Source: Vallicoccus soli
GTDB lineage: Bacteria > Actinomycetota > Actinomycetes > Motilibacterales > Motilibacteraceae
Direction of reading: 5' to 3'
NCBI RefSeq assembly: GCF_003594885.1
Contig: NZ_QZEZ01000003.1
Location: 248,001 to 312,000 of the forward strand
Length of the DNA: 64,000 nucleotides
The stretch's first letter is position 1. Each line of letters opens with the position of its first letter. A program made the translations under genes and the position numbers. Below, piece by piece: positions 52,081-59,519 of this stretch. Under the pieces are notes generated by a model that worked only from the letters and a program-made list of their open reading frames with translations, was not told the DNA's origin and did no database searches.

Positions 52081-54966
52081 TCAGCTGCAGCCGCTGGTGC
52101 TGCCGCAGCCCTCGCAGACGTAGCAGGAGCCGGCCGGGCGCATCTTGATGCCGCAGCTGAAGCACAGCGGCGCGTCGGCGGTGCGGCCCTGCTGGGCCTC
52201 GTACAGCTCGGCCGAGGAGTGCACCTCGCGCGGCGCGGGCGCCGCGACCGCCGGCGCCGCCGGGGCCGGAGCCGCCGGAGCGGGCTGCTGCTGACCGGTG
52301 GGGGCCGCCTGCTGCTGCAGGGACTCCACGTCGGCGGTCTCGTCCTCGACGGGCTCGTACGAGCCGGTGTCGAGCTGGCGGGCGCGCTCCTCGGCGGAGT
52401 GGATCCCCATCGCGGAGCGGGTCTCGAACGGCAGGTAGTCCAGGGCGAGCCGGCGGAAGATGTAGTCCATCATCGACTGCGCCATGCGCACGTCCGGGTC
52501 GTCGGTGAGACCGGCCGGCTCGAAGCGCAGGTTCGTGAACTTCTGGACGTACGTCTCGAGCGGCACGCCGTACTGCAGGCCGATGGACACGGCGATCGAG
52601 AAGGCGTCCATGACGCCGGCGAGCGTGGAGCCCTGCTTGCCGAGCTTGAGGAAGACCTCACCGAGGCCGTCGTCCGGGTAGGACCCGGCCGTCATGTAGC
52701 CCTCGGCGCCGCCGACGGTGAACGAGGTCGTGCGCGACGGGCGCGACTTCGGCAGGCGCTTGCGGACGGGGCGGTACTCGACGACCGGCTCGGGGGCCTG
52801 GACCGTCTCCTCCTTGTCCGCGCTCTTGGCCTTGCCGTCGGACAGCGGCTGGCCGACCTTGCAGTTGTCGCGGTAGATCGCCAGCGCCTTGAGGCCGAGC
52901 TTCCAGGACTGGAAGTAGACGTCCTCGATGTCCTCGACCGTCGCCGACTCCGGCATGTTGACGGTCTTGCTGATGGCGCCGGACAGGAACGGCTGGCAGG
53001 CGGCCATCATGCGCACGTGGCCCATGGGGGCGATGGCCCGCTCGCCCATGGCGCAGTCGAACACCTCGTAGTGCTCCGGGCGCAGGCCGGGGGCGTCCAC
53101 GACGTGGCCGTGCTCGGCGATGTACTCGACGATGGCCTCGACGGTCTCCTCGGCGTAGCCGAAGCGGCGCAGCGCCCGCGGGATCGTCTGGTTGACGATC
53201 TGCATGGAGCCGCCGCCGACGAGCTTCTTGAACTTGACCAGCGAGAAGTCCGGCTCGATGCCGGTCGTGTCGCAGTCCATCATGAAGCCGATGGTGCCGG
53301 TGGGGGCGAGGACGCTGGCCTGCGCGTTGCGCCAGCCGTTCGCGTCGCCGATGGACAGGCAGTCCTCCCAGGCCTTGGTGGCCAGGGCGTGCACGTCCTT
53401 GTCCATGGCGTGCAGCGTGCGCACCGCGTCGTTGGCGGCGGCGTGCTTGCGCATGACCCGCTTGTGGGCCTGCTGGTTGCGCGCGTAGCCCTCGTAGGCG
53501 CCGACGACGCCGGCGAGCTCGGCGGAGCGCCGGTACGCGGTGCCCGTCATGAGGCTCGTGATGGACGCGGCGAGCGCGCGGCCGCCCTCGGAGTCGTAGC
53601 CGTGCCCGGTGGCCATGAGCAGCGCGCCCAGGTTGGCGTACCCGATGCCGAGCTGGCGGTACTTGCGCGTGGTGTCCCCGATCGACTCGGTCGGGAAGTC
53701 CGCGAAGCAGATGGAGATGTCCATCGCGGTGATGACGAGCTCGACGACCTTCGCGAAGGTCTGCGCGTCGAACGTGTCGTCGTCGCGCAGGAACTTCATG
53801 AGGTTGAGGCTGGCCAGGTTGCAGGACGAGTTGTCCAGCGACATGTACTCCGAGCACGGGTTGGACGCGGTGATGCGCCCGGTCTCGGGGTTGGTGTGCC
53901 AGTCGTTGATGGTGTCGTCGTACTGGATGCCGGGGTCGGCGCAGGCCCAGGCCGCGTGCGCGATCTTGTGGAACAGCTCCTTGGCGCGGATCGTCTCGAT
54001 GACCTCGCCGGTGCCGCGGGCGCGCAGGCCGAAGTCGGTGTCCTGCTCGACGGCGCGCATGAACTCGTCGCTGACGCGGACCGAGTTGTTGGCGTTCTGG
54101 TACTGCACCGAGGTGATGTCGCGCCCGCCGAGGTCCATGTCGAACCCGGCGTCGCGCAGCGCGCGGATCTTCTCCTCCTCGCGCATCTTGGTCTCGACGA
54201 ACTCCTCCACGTCGGGGTGGTCGACGTCGAGCACAACCATCTTGGCCGCGCGCCGCGTGGCGCCGCCGGACTTGATGGTGCCGGCGGAGGCGTCGGCACC
54301 GCGCATGAAGGAGACGGGGCCGCTGGCGGTGCCGCCGGAGGACAGCAGCTCCTTGGACGAGCGGATCCGCGAGAGGTTGAGGCCGGCGCCGGAGCCGCCC
54401 TTGAAGATGAGCCCCTCCTCGCGGTACCAGTTCAGGATCGAGTCCATGGTGTCGTCGACCGCGAGGATGAAGCAGGCGCTGACCTGCTGCGGGGCCGAGG
54501 TGCCGACGTTGAACCAGACCGGCGAGTTGAACGAGAAGACCTGGTGCAGCAGGGCCCACGTGAGCTCGTGCTCGAAGACCTCGGCGTCCTCGTCGGTGGC
54601 GAAGTAGCCGTGCTGCTTGCCGGCGCGCGCGTAGGTCAGCACCACGCGGTCGATGAGCTGCTTGAGGCTGCGCTCGCGCTGCTCGGTGCCGACGGCGCCG
54701 CGGAAGTACTTGGTCGTGACGATCGTGGAGGCGTTGACCGACCAGGAGTCGGGGAACTCCACGCCCTTCTGCTCGAAGACCGTGTCGCCGGTCTTCCAGT
54801 TGGTCTGCACGACGTCGCGGCGCTCCCACGTCACCTCGTCGTAGGGGTGGACCCCGGGCGTGGTGAAGATGCGCTGGATCGTCAGGCCCTTGCCGCGGGT
54901 GCCCCCGGTCGCGCTCGCGGCCTTGCCGCGGCGGACCACCGGGCGGTCGTGGGACGTCTCCGTCAT
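52081..54966 (-). CDS. nrdJ: vitamin B12-dependent (class II) ribonucleotide reductase
   Basis: 961 residues, the length of the large NrdJ class. Key elements are FNSPVWFNVG and SACFILAVDDTMDSI (first redox Cys), FKGGSGAGLNLSRIRSS, the active-site NPCSEYMSLDNSSCNLASLNL region (about residues 363-383, NPCSE motif), ASVLAPTGTIGFMMDCDTTGIEP, and a C-terminal tail with CFSCG and CYVCEGCGSTSGCS that can bind zinc or relay reducing equivalents. It makes deoxyribonucleotides using adenosylcobalamin. The ATG at 54966 is preceded by GGAGGA. A long Ala/Pro/Gln linker precedes the Cys tail. It is regulated by NrdR encoded upstream. Confidence 0.96.
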   Translation of the reverse strand: MTETSHDRPVVRRGKAASATGGTRGKGLTIQRIFTTPGVHPYDEVTWERRDVVQTNWKTGDTVFEQKGVEFPDSWSVNASTIVTTKYFRGAVGTEQRERSLKQLIDRVVLTYARAGKQHGYFATDEDAEVFEHELTWALLHQVFSFNSPVWFNVGTSAPQQVSACFILAVDDTMDSILNWYREEGLIFKGGSGAGLNLSRIRSSKELLSSGGTASGPVSFMRGADASAGTIKSGGATRRAAKMVVLDVDHPDVEEFVETKMREEEKIRALRDAGFDMDLGGRDITSVQYQNANNSVRVSDEFMRAVEQDTDFGLRARGTGEVIETIRAKELFHKIAHAAWACADPGIQYDDTINDWHTNPETGRITASNPCSEYMSLDNSSCNLASLNLMKFLRDDDTFDAQTFAKVVELVITAMDISICFADFPTESIGDTTRKYRQLGIGYANLGALLMATGHGYDSEGGRALAASITSLMTGTAYRRSAELAGVVGAYEGYARNQQAHKRVMRKHAAANDAVRTLHAMDKDVHALATKAWEDCLSIGDANGWRNAQASVLAPTGTIGFMMDCDTTGIEPDFSLVKFKKLVGGGSMQIVNQTIPRALRRFGYAEETVEAIVEYIAEHGHVVDAPGLRPEHYEVFDCAMGERAIAPMGHVRMMAACQPFLSGAISKTVNMPESATVEDIEDVYFQSWKLGLKALAIYRDNCKVGQPLSDGKAKSADKEETVQAPEPVVEYRPVRKRLPKSRPSRTTSFTVGGAEGYMTAGSYPDDGLGEVFLKLGKQGSTLAGVMDAFSIAVSIGLQYGVPLETYVQKFTNLRFEPAGLTDDPDVRMAQSMMDYIFRRLALDYLPFETRSAMGIHSAEERARQLDTGSYEPVEDETADVESLQQQAAPTGQQQPAPAAPAPAAPAVAAPAPREVHSSAELYEAQQGRTADAPLCFSCGIKMRPAGSCYVCEGCGSTSGCS

Positions 54967-55071
54967 GCTTCCTCCGTCGTCTCCTGGTACAACCCGGCAC
55001 GCGGCGCGCGCACTCCCGCGCGGGGCGGTCGGCGCGCCCCGTGGGCGGCTGGTGTCGAGCTGGTGCTGGCA

Positions 55072-55155
55072 GTGCGGGTCGTGCGGGTCGTGCGGGTCGT
55101 GCGGTGGTGCGCTGCCCGTGCGGGCGTGCAGGGTCGTGCAGGGTCGTGCAGGGTC
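55072..55155. repeat. two short tandem repeat arrays between nrdR and nrdJ
   Basis: Three head-to-tail copies of GTGCGGGTC (55072-55080, 55081-55089, 55090-55098) are followed by three copies of GTGCAGGGTC (55126-55135, 55136-55145, 55146-55155), with related GTGCG units between them. They lie in the 202-base nrdR-nrdJ gap, within the transcript. The rest of the gap shows no gene or recognised riboswitch. Confidence 0.85.
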
Positions 55156-55168
55156 TGGGCGGGGGCCG

Positions 55169-55660
55169 TCAGCCGCTGCCGCTGCCGGCCGCCTCGGGCT
55201 CGCGACCGGTCGGCTCGTGCTCGGCACGCAGCAGGGCGATCTCGGCCTCGAAGTCCGCGAGGGACTCGAAGGAGCGGTAGACCGACGCGAAGCGCAGGTA
55301 CGCCACCTCGTCGAGCTCGCGCAGCGGGCCGAGGATGGCCAGGCCGACGTCGTGGGCGTCGATCTCGGCCGAGCCGGTCGCCCGTACCGCCTCCTCGACG
55401 CGCTGGGACAGCACGGCGAGGGCGTCCTCGCTGACCGGTCGGCCCTGGCAGGCCTTGCGGACGCCGACGAGCACCTTCTCCCGGCTGAACGGCTCGGTAG
55501 CCCCGGAGCGCTTCACCACGGTGAGGCTCGCGGTCTCCACGGTCGTGAATCGCCGGCCGCACGTGGGGCAGGAGCGCCGGCGGCGGATCGAGCAGCCGTC
55601 GTCGGAGGTGCGGCTGTCGACGACCCGGCTGTCGGTGTGACGGCAGAACGGGCAGTGCAC
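55169..55660 (-). CDS. nrdR: transcriptional repressor NrdR
   Basis: 163 residues. The N-terminal zinc ribbon begins [17 protein letters not shown] with [12 protein letters not shown] completing the four Cys (CPFC, CPTC). The ATP-cone follows ([24 protein letters not shown] and later [16 protein letters not shown]). NrdR binds ATP/dATP and represses ribonucleotide reductase genes. The GTG start at 55660 encodes the usual first residue. It is followed by nrdJ, giving the nrdR-nrdJ arrangement common in actinobacteria. Confidence 0.96.
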   Translation of the reverse strand: MHCPFCRHTDSRVVDSRTSDDGCSIRRRRSCPTCGRRFTTVETASLTVVKRSGATEPFSREKVLVGVRKACQGRPVSEDALAVLSQRVEEAVRATGSAEIDAHDVGLAILGPLRELDEVAYLRFASVYRSFESLADFEAEIALLRAEHEPTGREPEAAGSGSG

Positions 55661-56249
55661 GACGACCCACCTCCTGGTGCTGGCCGACTGCGTCGCCGGG
55701 TGGGGCGGTCGGGCCCGCGGACCGGCCCCCGAGCCGCCCCGCCGACCGCCCCTGGGGACGGTGCTGTGGGTGGCACTGGGGAGAACCTGTGGGCTTCGAC
55801 CACAACCTGTGGACGACTTACAGCCGTGTAACTACTAGATGTGGGAACCGTAGGCCGTGCCGAGCGGACGACGCAAGCGGGCTGCGCCTCGCGCGGGCGT
55901 GTCGTGCAGCGCATCGGGGCGTACCCCCGTGGGGTACGCGAGCGAACGGCCAGGTCGTGCGCAGGAACACCGTCACGAGGAGGGCTGCGTCGGCGACCGA
56001 AGGCGCTCTGGAGTCGCTCGGCGCGTCGCGGCGGCAGCGGCGTGTCGCGGCCCAGAGGGACGGCTGGCGGGACCGGCGGCCGTCGGTGAGGACCGTCCAC
56101 AAGGACTGGCGGGGTCGCCCGAGCGGGACGTGCTGCGCACGACGCCCCCCGCGCTCGCCCCCGCTCTTCCCGTCGGGACCGGAGGGCCCACGCGCAGCGA
56201 GGCACGACGCACGTCCGGCGGAGGCGGGCTGCGACCCCCGCGTTGGGCG
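55661..56249. other. 589-base stretch without a gene, upstream of nrdR
   Basis: No reading frame here resembles a real protein. The nrdR-proximal part holds an 11-base inverted repeat (GGGGCGGTCGG 55702-55712 / CCGACCGCCCC 55742-55752) in the leader, and candidate NrdR boxes near 55803-55844. The distal part has a 9-base-stem hairpin GCGTACCCC-CGT-GGGGTACGC (55919-55939). From about 55850 to 56249 I see no other recognisable element. Confidence 0.6.
55803..55844 (-). promoter_or_regulatory. candidate tandem NrdR boxes upstream of nrdR
   Basis: Reading the minus strand, CCACATCTAG (55844-55835) and CCACAGGTTG (55812-55803) resemble the core CWATATATWG of NrdR boxes. Their starts are 32 bases apart, the three-helical-turn spacing known for paired boxes. 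A third similar unit, CCACAGGTTC, lies at 55792-55783. The matches are imperfect, so this is a proposal. Confidence 0.45.
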
Positions 56250-56930
56250 TCAGCCGGCGACGGGGACGAGCACCTGGTCGCCGACCTGCAGACCGTCGAG
56301 GTCGTTGAGCGCACGCATCTCCGCGACCAGGTCGCGGGGGTCGCGGTCGGGAGCGACGCGCTCGGCCAGGGACCACAGCGTGTCGCCCGGCTCGACGGTC
56401 ACCGCCGCCGGGACCCCCTGCGGCACCGCGGAGGGAGCGGGACCGGCGAGCAGCGCCGCGACGGTCACGGCCACGGCGAGGGCCAGCGTCGAGACCAGCG
56501 TGGTGACCACCAGCCGGCCGCGCCGGGTCAGGCGTGCGCCGCGCCGGGGCGAGGGCTGCGCTGTACGCCGACCCGGCTGCAGGTCGGGCGCCGGCAGCGG
56601 CGCCGACAGCGCCGACGTGCCCAGCTCGGCGCACTCCCGGGCACCCTCCTCCCGCGGGAGGACCGGGGCGGGCAGCACGCGCAGCCCGGGCTCGGGCCGC
56701 GCCTGCGGCGCCAGCGCGCTCGACCCGCGCACCAGCGGGCCGAGGTCCGCGGTCGACCAGCGGGCCGTCGCCCGGTCGGGCACCGGGGCGAGCCGTCGCG
56801 GCGCCGCGCCGCGGGGGCGGCGACCCTCCTCCCCCGGCGCGCAGCGCGGCGCACCGGCGCCCCGCCGACCCGCCGGCCGCTGACGTGCGACCTCGCGCGC
56901 TGCGGTCTCCTCGACCAGGGTGCTGCGCAT
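56250..56930 (-). CDS. LysM-domain membrane protein, ChiZ/Rv2719c-like SOS cell-division inhibitor
   Basis: 226 residues. A long Arg/Pro-rich cytoplasmic tail (residues 1-139) precedes one membrane helix (LVVTTLVSTLALAVAVTVAALL, about 140-163) and a C-terminal extracellular LysM domain (VTVEPGDTLWSLAERV ... LQVGDQVLVPV, about 178-223). Topology, divergent position next to lexA and nrdR downstream match Mycobacterium tuberculosis Rv2719c (ChiZ) and are analogous to Corynebacterium divS, both SOS-induced division inhibitors. The ATG at 56930 follows CAGGAGG. SOS-like boxes in the shared gap support DNA-damage induction. Confidence 0.82.
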   Translation of the reverse strand: MRSTLVEETAAREVARQRPAGRRGAGAPRCAPGEEGRRPRGAAPRRLAPVPDRATARWSTADLGPLVRGSSALAPQARPEPGLRVLPAPVLPREEGARECAELGTSALSAPLPAPDLQPGRRTAQPSPRRGARLTRRGRLVVTTLVSTLALAVAVTVAALLAGPAPSAVPQGVPAAVTVEPGDTLWSLAERVAPDRDPRDLVAEMRALNDLDGLQVGDQVLVPVAG

Positions 56931-56960
56931 GCCGACCTCCTGCGATCGAACTGGTGTGCG

Positions 56961-56976
56961 TCGAACGGCTGTACGA
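56961..56976. promoter_or_regulatory. SOS (LexA) box near the LysM gene
   Basis: TCGAAC-GGCT-GTACGA matches the actinobacterial LexA consensus TCGAAC-N4-GTTCGA with one mismatch. It lies 31 bases upstream of the LysM start codon. A weaker half site, TCGAAC, occurs at 56946-56951. Confidence 0.6.
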
Positions 56977-57013
56977 GTTGTACCACTCCCCGGTCGGACT
57001 GTCGACGACACGT

Positions 57014-57054
57014 TCGAACAGGTGTTTGATCCTGCTCGCCGCAGCCGCTACCTT
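57014..57054 (+). promoter_or_regulatory. SOS box and promoter of lexA
   Basis: TCGAAC-AGGT-GTTTGA (57014-57029) matches the LexA consensus with one change. It overlaps the candidate -35 element TTGATC (57026-57031), which is 17 bases from TACCTT (57049-57054). This arrangement gives LexA autorepression. Confidence 0.7.
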
Positions 57055-57108
57055 CCGACCGGTAGGCAGCACGGTGCCGGGCAGGTCTGACAGTTCTGGG
57101 AGGACGAC

Positions 57109-57903
57109 GTGGGCGAACGGCGGTCGGGGCGCGGCGGCGCGGGCGACGAGCAGCCGGGCGCGGCGCAGGACGCCGGCGCCGACACGCACGGGCAGGACGC
57201 GCCCGGCGGCGCTGCTCGGGACGTCGTGCAGGAGATGCCCGACCGGGCCACCGCCGCCGACGGTCTGACCGCGCGCCAGCGCAAGGTCCTCGAGGTCATC
57301 CGCGACAGCGTGCGCCGCCGGGGCTACCCGCCGAGCGTCCGGGAGATCGGCGAGGCGGTCGGGCTGACCTCCCCCTCGTCGGTGAGCCACCAACTGACGA
57401 CGTTGCAGCGCAAGGGGTTCCTGCGCCGCGACCCGAACCGCCCGCGAGCCATCGAGGTGGTGTCCCCGGAGCAGCTCGACCCGGCGGTCCCCGCGGTCGA
57501 CGAGACGGGTTCGGGCGACCAGCGCCCCTCCCCCTCGTACGTGCCGCTCGTCGGGCGCATCGCCGCCGGCGGCCCGATCCTGGCCGAGCAGGCCGTCGAG
57601 GACGTCTTCCCGCTGCCCAAGCAGCTCGTCGGCGAGGGCGCGCTGTTCCTGCTCGAGGTGCGCGGCGACTCCATGGTCGACGCGGCGATCTGCGACGGCG
57701 ACTGGGTCGTCGTGCGCCAGCAGCCGGTCGCCGACAACGGCGACATCGTGGCCGCCATGATCGACGGCGAGGCCACGGTGAAGACCTACAAGCGCCGCGA
57801 CGGGCACGTCTGGCTGCTGCCGCACAACACGGCGTACGAGCCCATCCTCGGCGACGAGGCGACGGTGCTGGGGCGCGTCACGGCCGTGCTGCGCCGGGTC
57901 TGA
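57109..57903 (+). CDS. lexA: SOS repressor LexA
   Basis: 264 residues. After an unusually long, Gly/Ala/Asp-rich N-terminal extension (about 50 residues) comes the winged helix [44 protein letters not shown] (in parts: [25 protein letters not shown]). The self-cleavage site is Ala-Gly in GRIAAGGP, the catalytic Ser in [14 protein letters not shown] and the Lys in ATVKTYKR. The GTG at 57109 is preceded by GGAGGAC; an in-frame ATG at 57235 would remove most of the extension. LexA represses the SOS regulon and is inactivated by RecA-stimulated self-cleavage. Confidence 0.95.
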   Translation: MGERRSGRGGAGDEQPGAAQDAGADTHGQDAPGGAARDVVQEMPDRATAADGLTARQRKVLEVIRDSVRRRGYPPSVREIGEAVGLTSPSSVSHQLTTLQRKGFLRRDPNRPRAIEVVSPEQLDPAVPAVDETGSGDQRPSPSYVPLVGRIAAGGPILAEQAVEDVFPLPKQLVGEGALFLLEVRGDSMVDAAICDGDWVVVRQQPVADNGDIVAAMIDGEATVKTYKRRDGHVWLLPHNTAYEPILGDEATVLGRVTAVLRRV

Positions 57904-57922
57904 CGCCCGGCGGCAGGTCCGG

Positions 57923-58825
57923 TCAGCGCCCGTCGACGAGCACGGATCGAGCCGACCGGACCTGCACCGCCGCGGCGTCGGTGAACACGATGTCCTCGAG
58001 CGGGATCGTGAAGCCGGCCACCTCGAAGGTCGCGGTCCACGTCATCTCCAGCACGACCTCCTGCGCGCCGGCGCTGCCGTAGGTGTGCGCGAGGTAGTGC
58101 TCCGGGTGCTGCGTGGGCGACGTGCCGTCGTACGGCCGCCCTGCGCCCTCGAGCACGGTCCCGTCGCTGAAGGACCACGCGTAGGAGGGCACCGCGGACA
58201 AGCGCCCCGGGAAGGGCTGCGTCACGTCGAACCCCACCTCCGCGGCCTCGTCCGTGTGGACGATGACCGGCAGGTTGACCAGTGCGCCCGCGGCGGGCTC
58301 GACACGGGCGTCGGGCTGCGTCACGCGATCCTCGAGGTACTCACGGGCGATCCCGGTCAGGTCGGCGAGGTCCCAGGTCTCGGACGGGCCGAAGCAGACA
58401 ATACCCAGCCCCTGCCATCCGGCGAGGTCTGGATTGTCTATGACCGCGGGTGGCGGTCCAACGAGGCGCCGATACGCGAACATGGCGAACTCATCCGCGG
58501 GACACGTCGGATTGATACCTGCACCCACGCAGAGGTCGCTCTCGATGTTGCCATCCTCATCGGGCAGAGTCATCGAGCTGCAAGCGGGGGCGAAGACGGT
58601 CTCGAACATGAAGCCGTTTCGTGCGTTCGTTGTGATCGCCCTTTGCAAGTCTGGACTGCGCGACAACGTCTCGCCATCCCAAGCATACCGATAGCGATCT
58701 CCGCCGACAGTCGGACCTCCACTGCATTCGTTATAGAGGTCGCCACATCCTGGCATGGCCACCGCGGGAGCGGCAGTGCTCAACATGGCAGCAAAAAGGA
58801 TGGGCCCGACCAGCGAAGATCTCAC
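57923..58825 (-). CDS. exported PKD-type protein of unknown function
   Basis: 300 residues. A signal peptide (SSLVGPILFAAMLSTAAPAVA) is followed by a Cys-containing region (GCGDLYNEC, PACSSM, DLCVGAGINPTC) and a C-terminal PKD-like immunoglobulin fold (YAWSFSDGTVLEGAG ... HPEHYLAHTYGSAGAQEVVLEMTW). The GTG at 58825 overlaps the stop of the preceding lipoprotein gene, so the two form an operon. The 5' half has clearly lower GC and ordinary A/T third positions, unlike the neighbours, which suggests recent acquisition. No function can be assigned. Confidence 0.72.
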   Translation of the reverse strand: MRSSLVGPILFAAMLSTAAPAVAMPGCGDLYNECSGGPTVGGDRYRYAWDGETLSRSPDLQRAITTNARNGFMFETVFAPACSSMTLPDEDGNIESDLCVGAGINPTCPADEFAMFAYRRLVGPPPAVIDNPDLAGWQGLGIVCFGPSETWDLADLTGIAREYLEDRVTQPDARVEPAAGALVNLPVIVHTDEAAEVGFDVTQPFPGRLSAVPSYAWSFSDGTVLEGAGRPYDGTSPTQHPEHYLAHTYGSAGAQEVVLEMTWTATFEVAGFTIPLEDIVFTDAAAVQVRSARSVLVDGR

Positions 58826-59433
58826 CGCACTGGGCCTAGGTTCAGTACATCCTGGATGAGCCAAGAATCGCCGCTCCTGGCGACGGAGAAGACGTACTCA
58901 ATGCTGCCTTCACCCTTGATCGTTCGCACCACCTGGCCGTTGGTGTCGACCAGTCTTACATCTTGTGGCTCAACAACGACACTGACCGCGGCGACCTCGT
59001 TAGTAGCGTTGTCCGTGACCAGCTCCCGAACCTTGTAAGCTGCGCCAACTGAGCGCGATCCCGAGGCGAGCAGGGCATCAATCTTGTGCTCGAACTCGGA
59101 ACAGTACGCGCAGCCCCGCGCGGACACACTTCGCAGTTCCGAAGTCGTGGCATCTCCACTTGAAGCAGAGTTGACAATCGCCCACCACCTCTCGACCGCG
59201 CGCTCCGCTACTTTCCTGTCGTCAGCAGACAGCACCGACGACGCTCCGCCGCCTCCCGGCGCAGCGACCTTCGATTCTCCCGTGGCGAGGGCTGCCGGCG
59301 TGCCGGGAACGCCGACGGAGGCGGTTGGCTGCGGCAGGACGATCGGAGCGCTTGCCGACCCGTCGGCGCAGCCTGACAGCACCAGCAACCCAAAGGCGCT
59401 CAGCAGAATTCGGCTCACGGAACGTCGAGGCAC
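58822..59433 (-). CDS. lipoprotein (DUF6318-like) of unknown function
   Basis: 203 residues. The lipobox LVLSGC-A lies at about residues 17-23. After a Pro/Ala/Gly-rich spacer come AERAVERWWAIVNSASSGD and ARGCAYCSEFEHKIDALL, with the conserved CxxC, then a beta-rich C-terminal part resembling a small NTF2-like or DUF6318 domain. The gene is noticeably AT-richer than the window average. The GTG at 59433 is used; an in-frame GTG at 59418 is possible. It is translationally coupled to the PKD protein, and the two probably act together at the cell surface. Confidence 0.7.
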   Translation of the reverse strand: MPRRSVSRILLSAFGLLVLSGCADGSASAPIVLPQPTASVGVPGTPAALATGESKVAAPGGGGASSVLSADDRKVAERAVERWWAIVNSASSGDATTSELRSVSARGCAYCSEFEHKIDALLASGSRSVGAAYKVRELVTDNATNEVAAVSVVVEPQDVRLVDTNGQVVRTIKGEGSIEYVFSVARSGDSWLIQDVLNLGPVR

Positions 59434-59519
59434 GACGCAGGACGGTACCTACACGAATCGGACCTCCGGGCCCGCTTCCCGCGAACCTGGGGACGACCAC
59501 CCGTTCGGCCTACGACGGC

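Noticed and set aside
54967-55168. Cobalamin riboswitch before nrdJ
   Set aside because: I looked for the conserved B12-box and core elements in the nrdJ and nrdR leaders and found no acceptable match.
54967-55227. N-terminal extension of NrdJ, including His-Asp-Pro repeats encoded by the tandem array
   Set aside because: The ATG at 54966 has a GGAGGA site and matches the NrdJ family start. The upstream segment is composition-driven.
55857-57029. 390-residue plus-strand open frame upstream of lexA
   Set aside because: Antisense to the LysM gene with Arg/Ala/Gly bias and no domain, and no ribosome-binding site supports it.
57904-59519. Prophage or transposon remnant in the low-GC islet
   Set aside because: No integrase, transposase, phage gene, terminal repeat or tRNA junction was seen; only composition is unusual.
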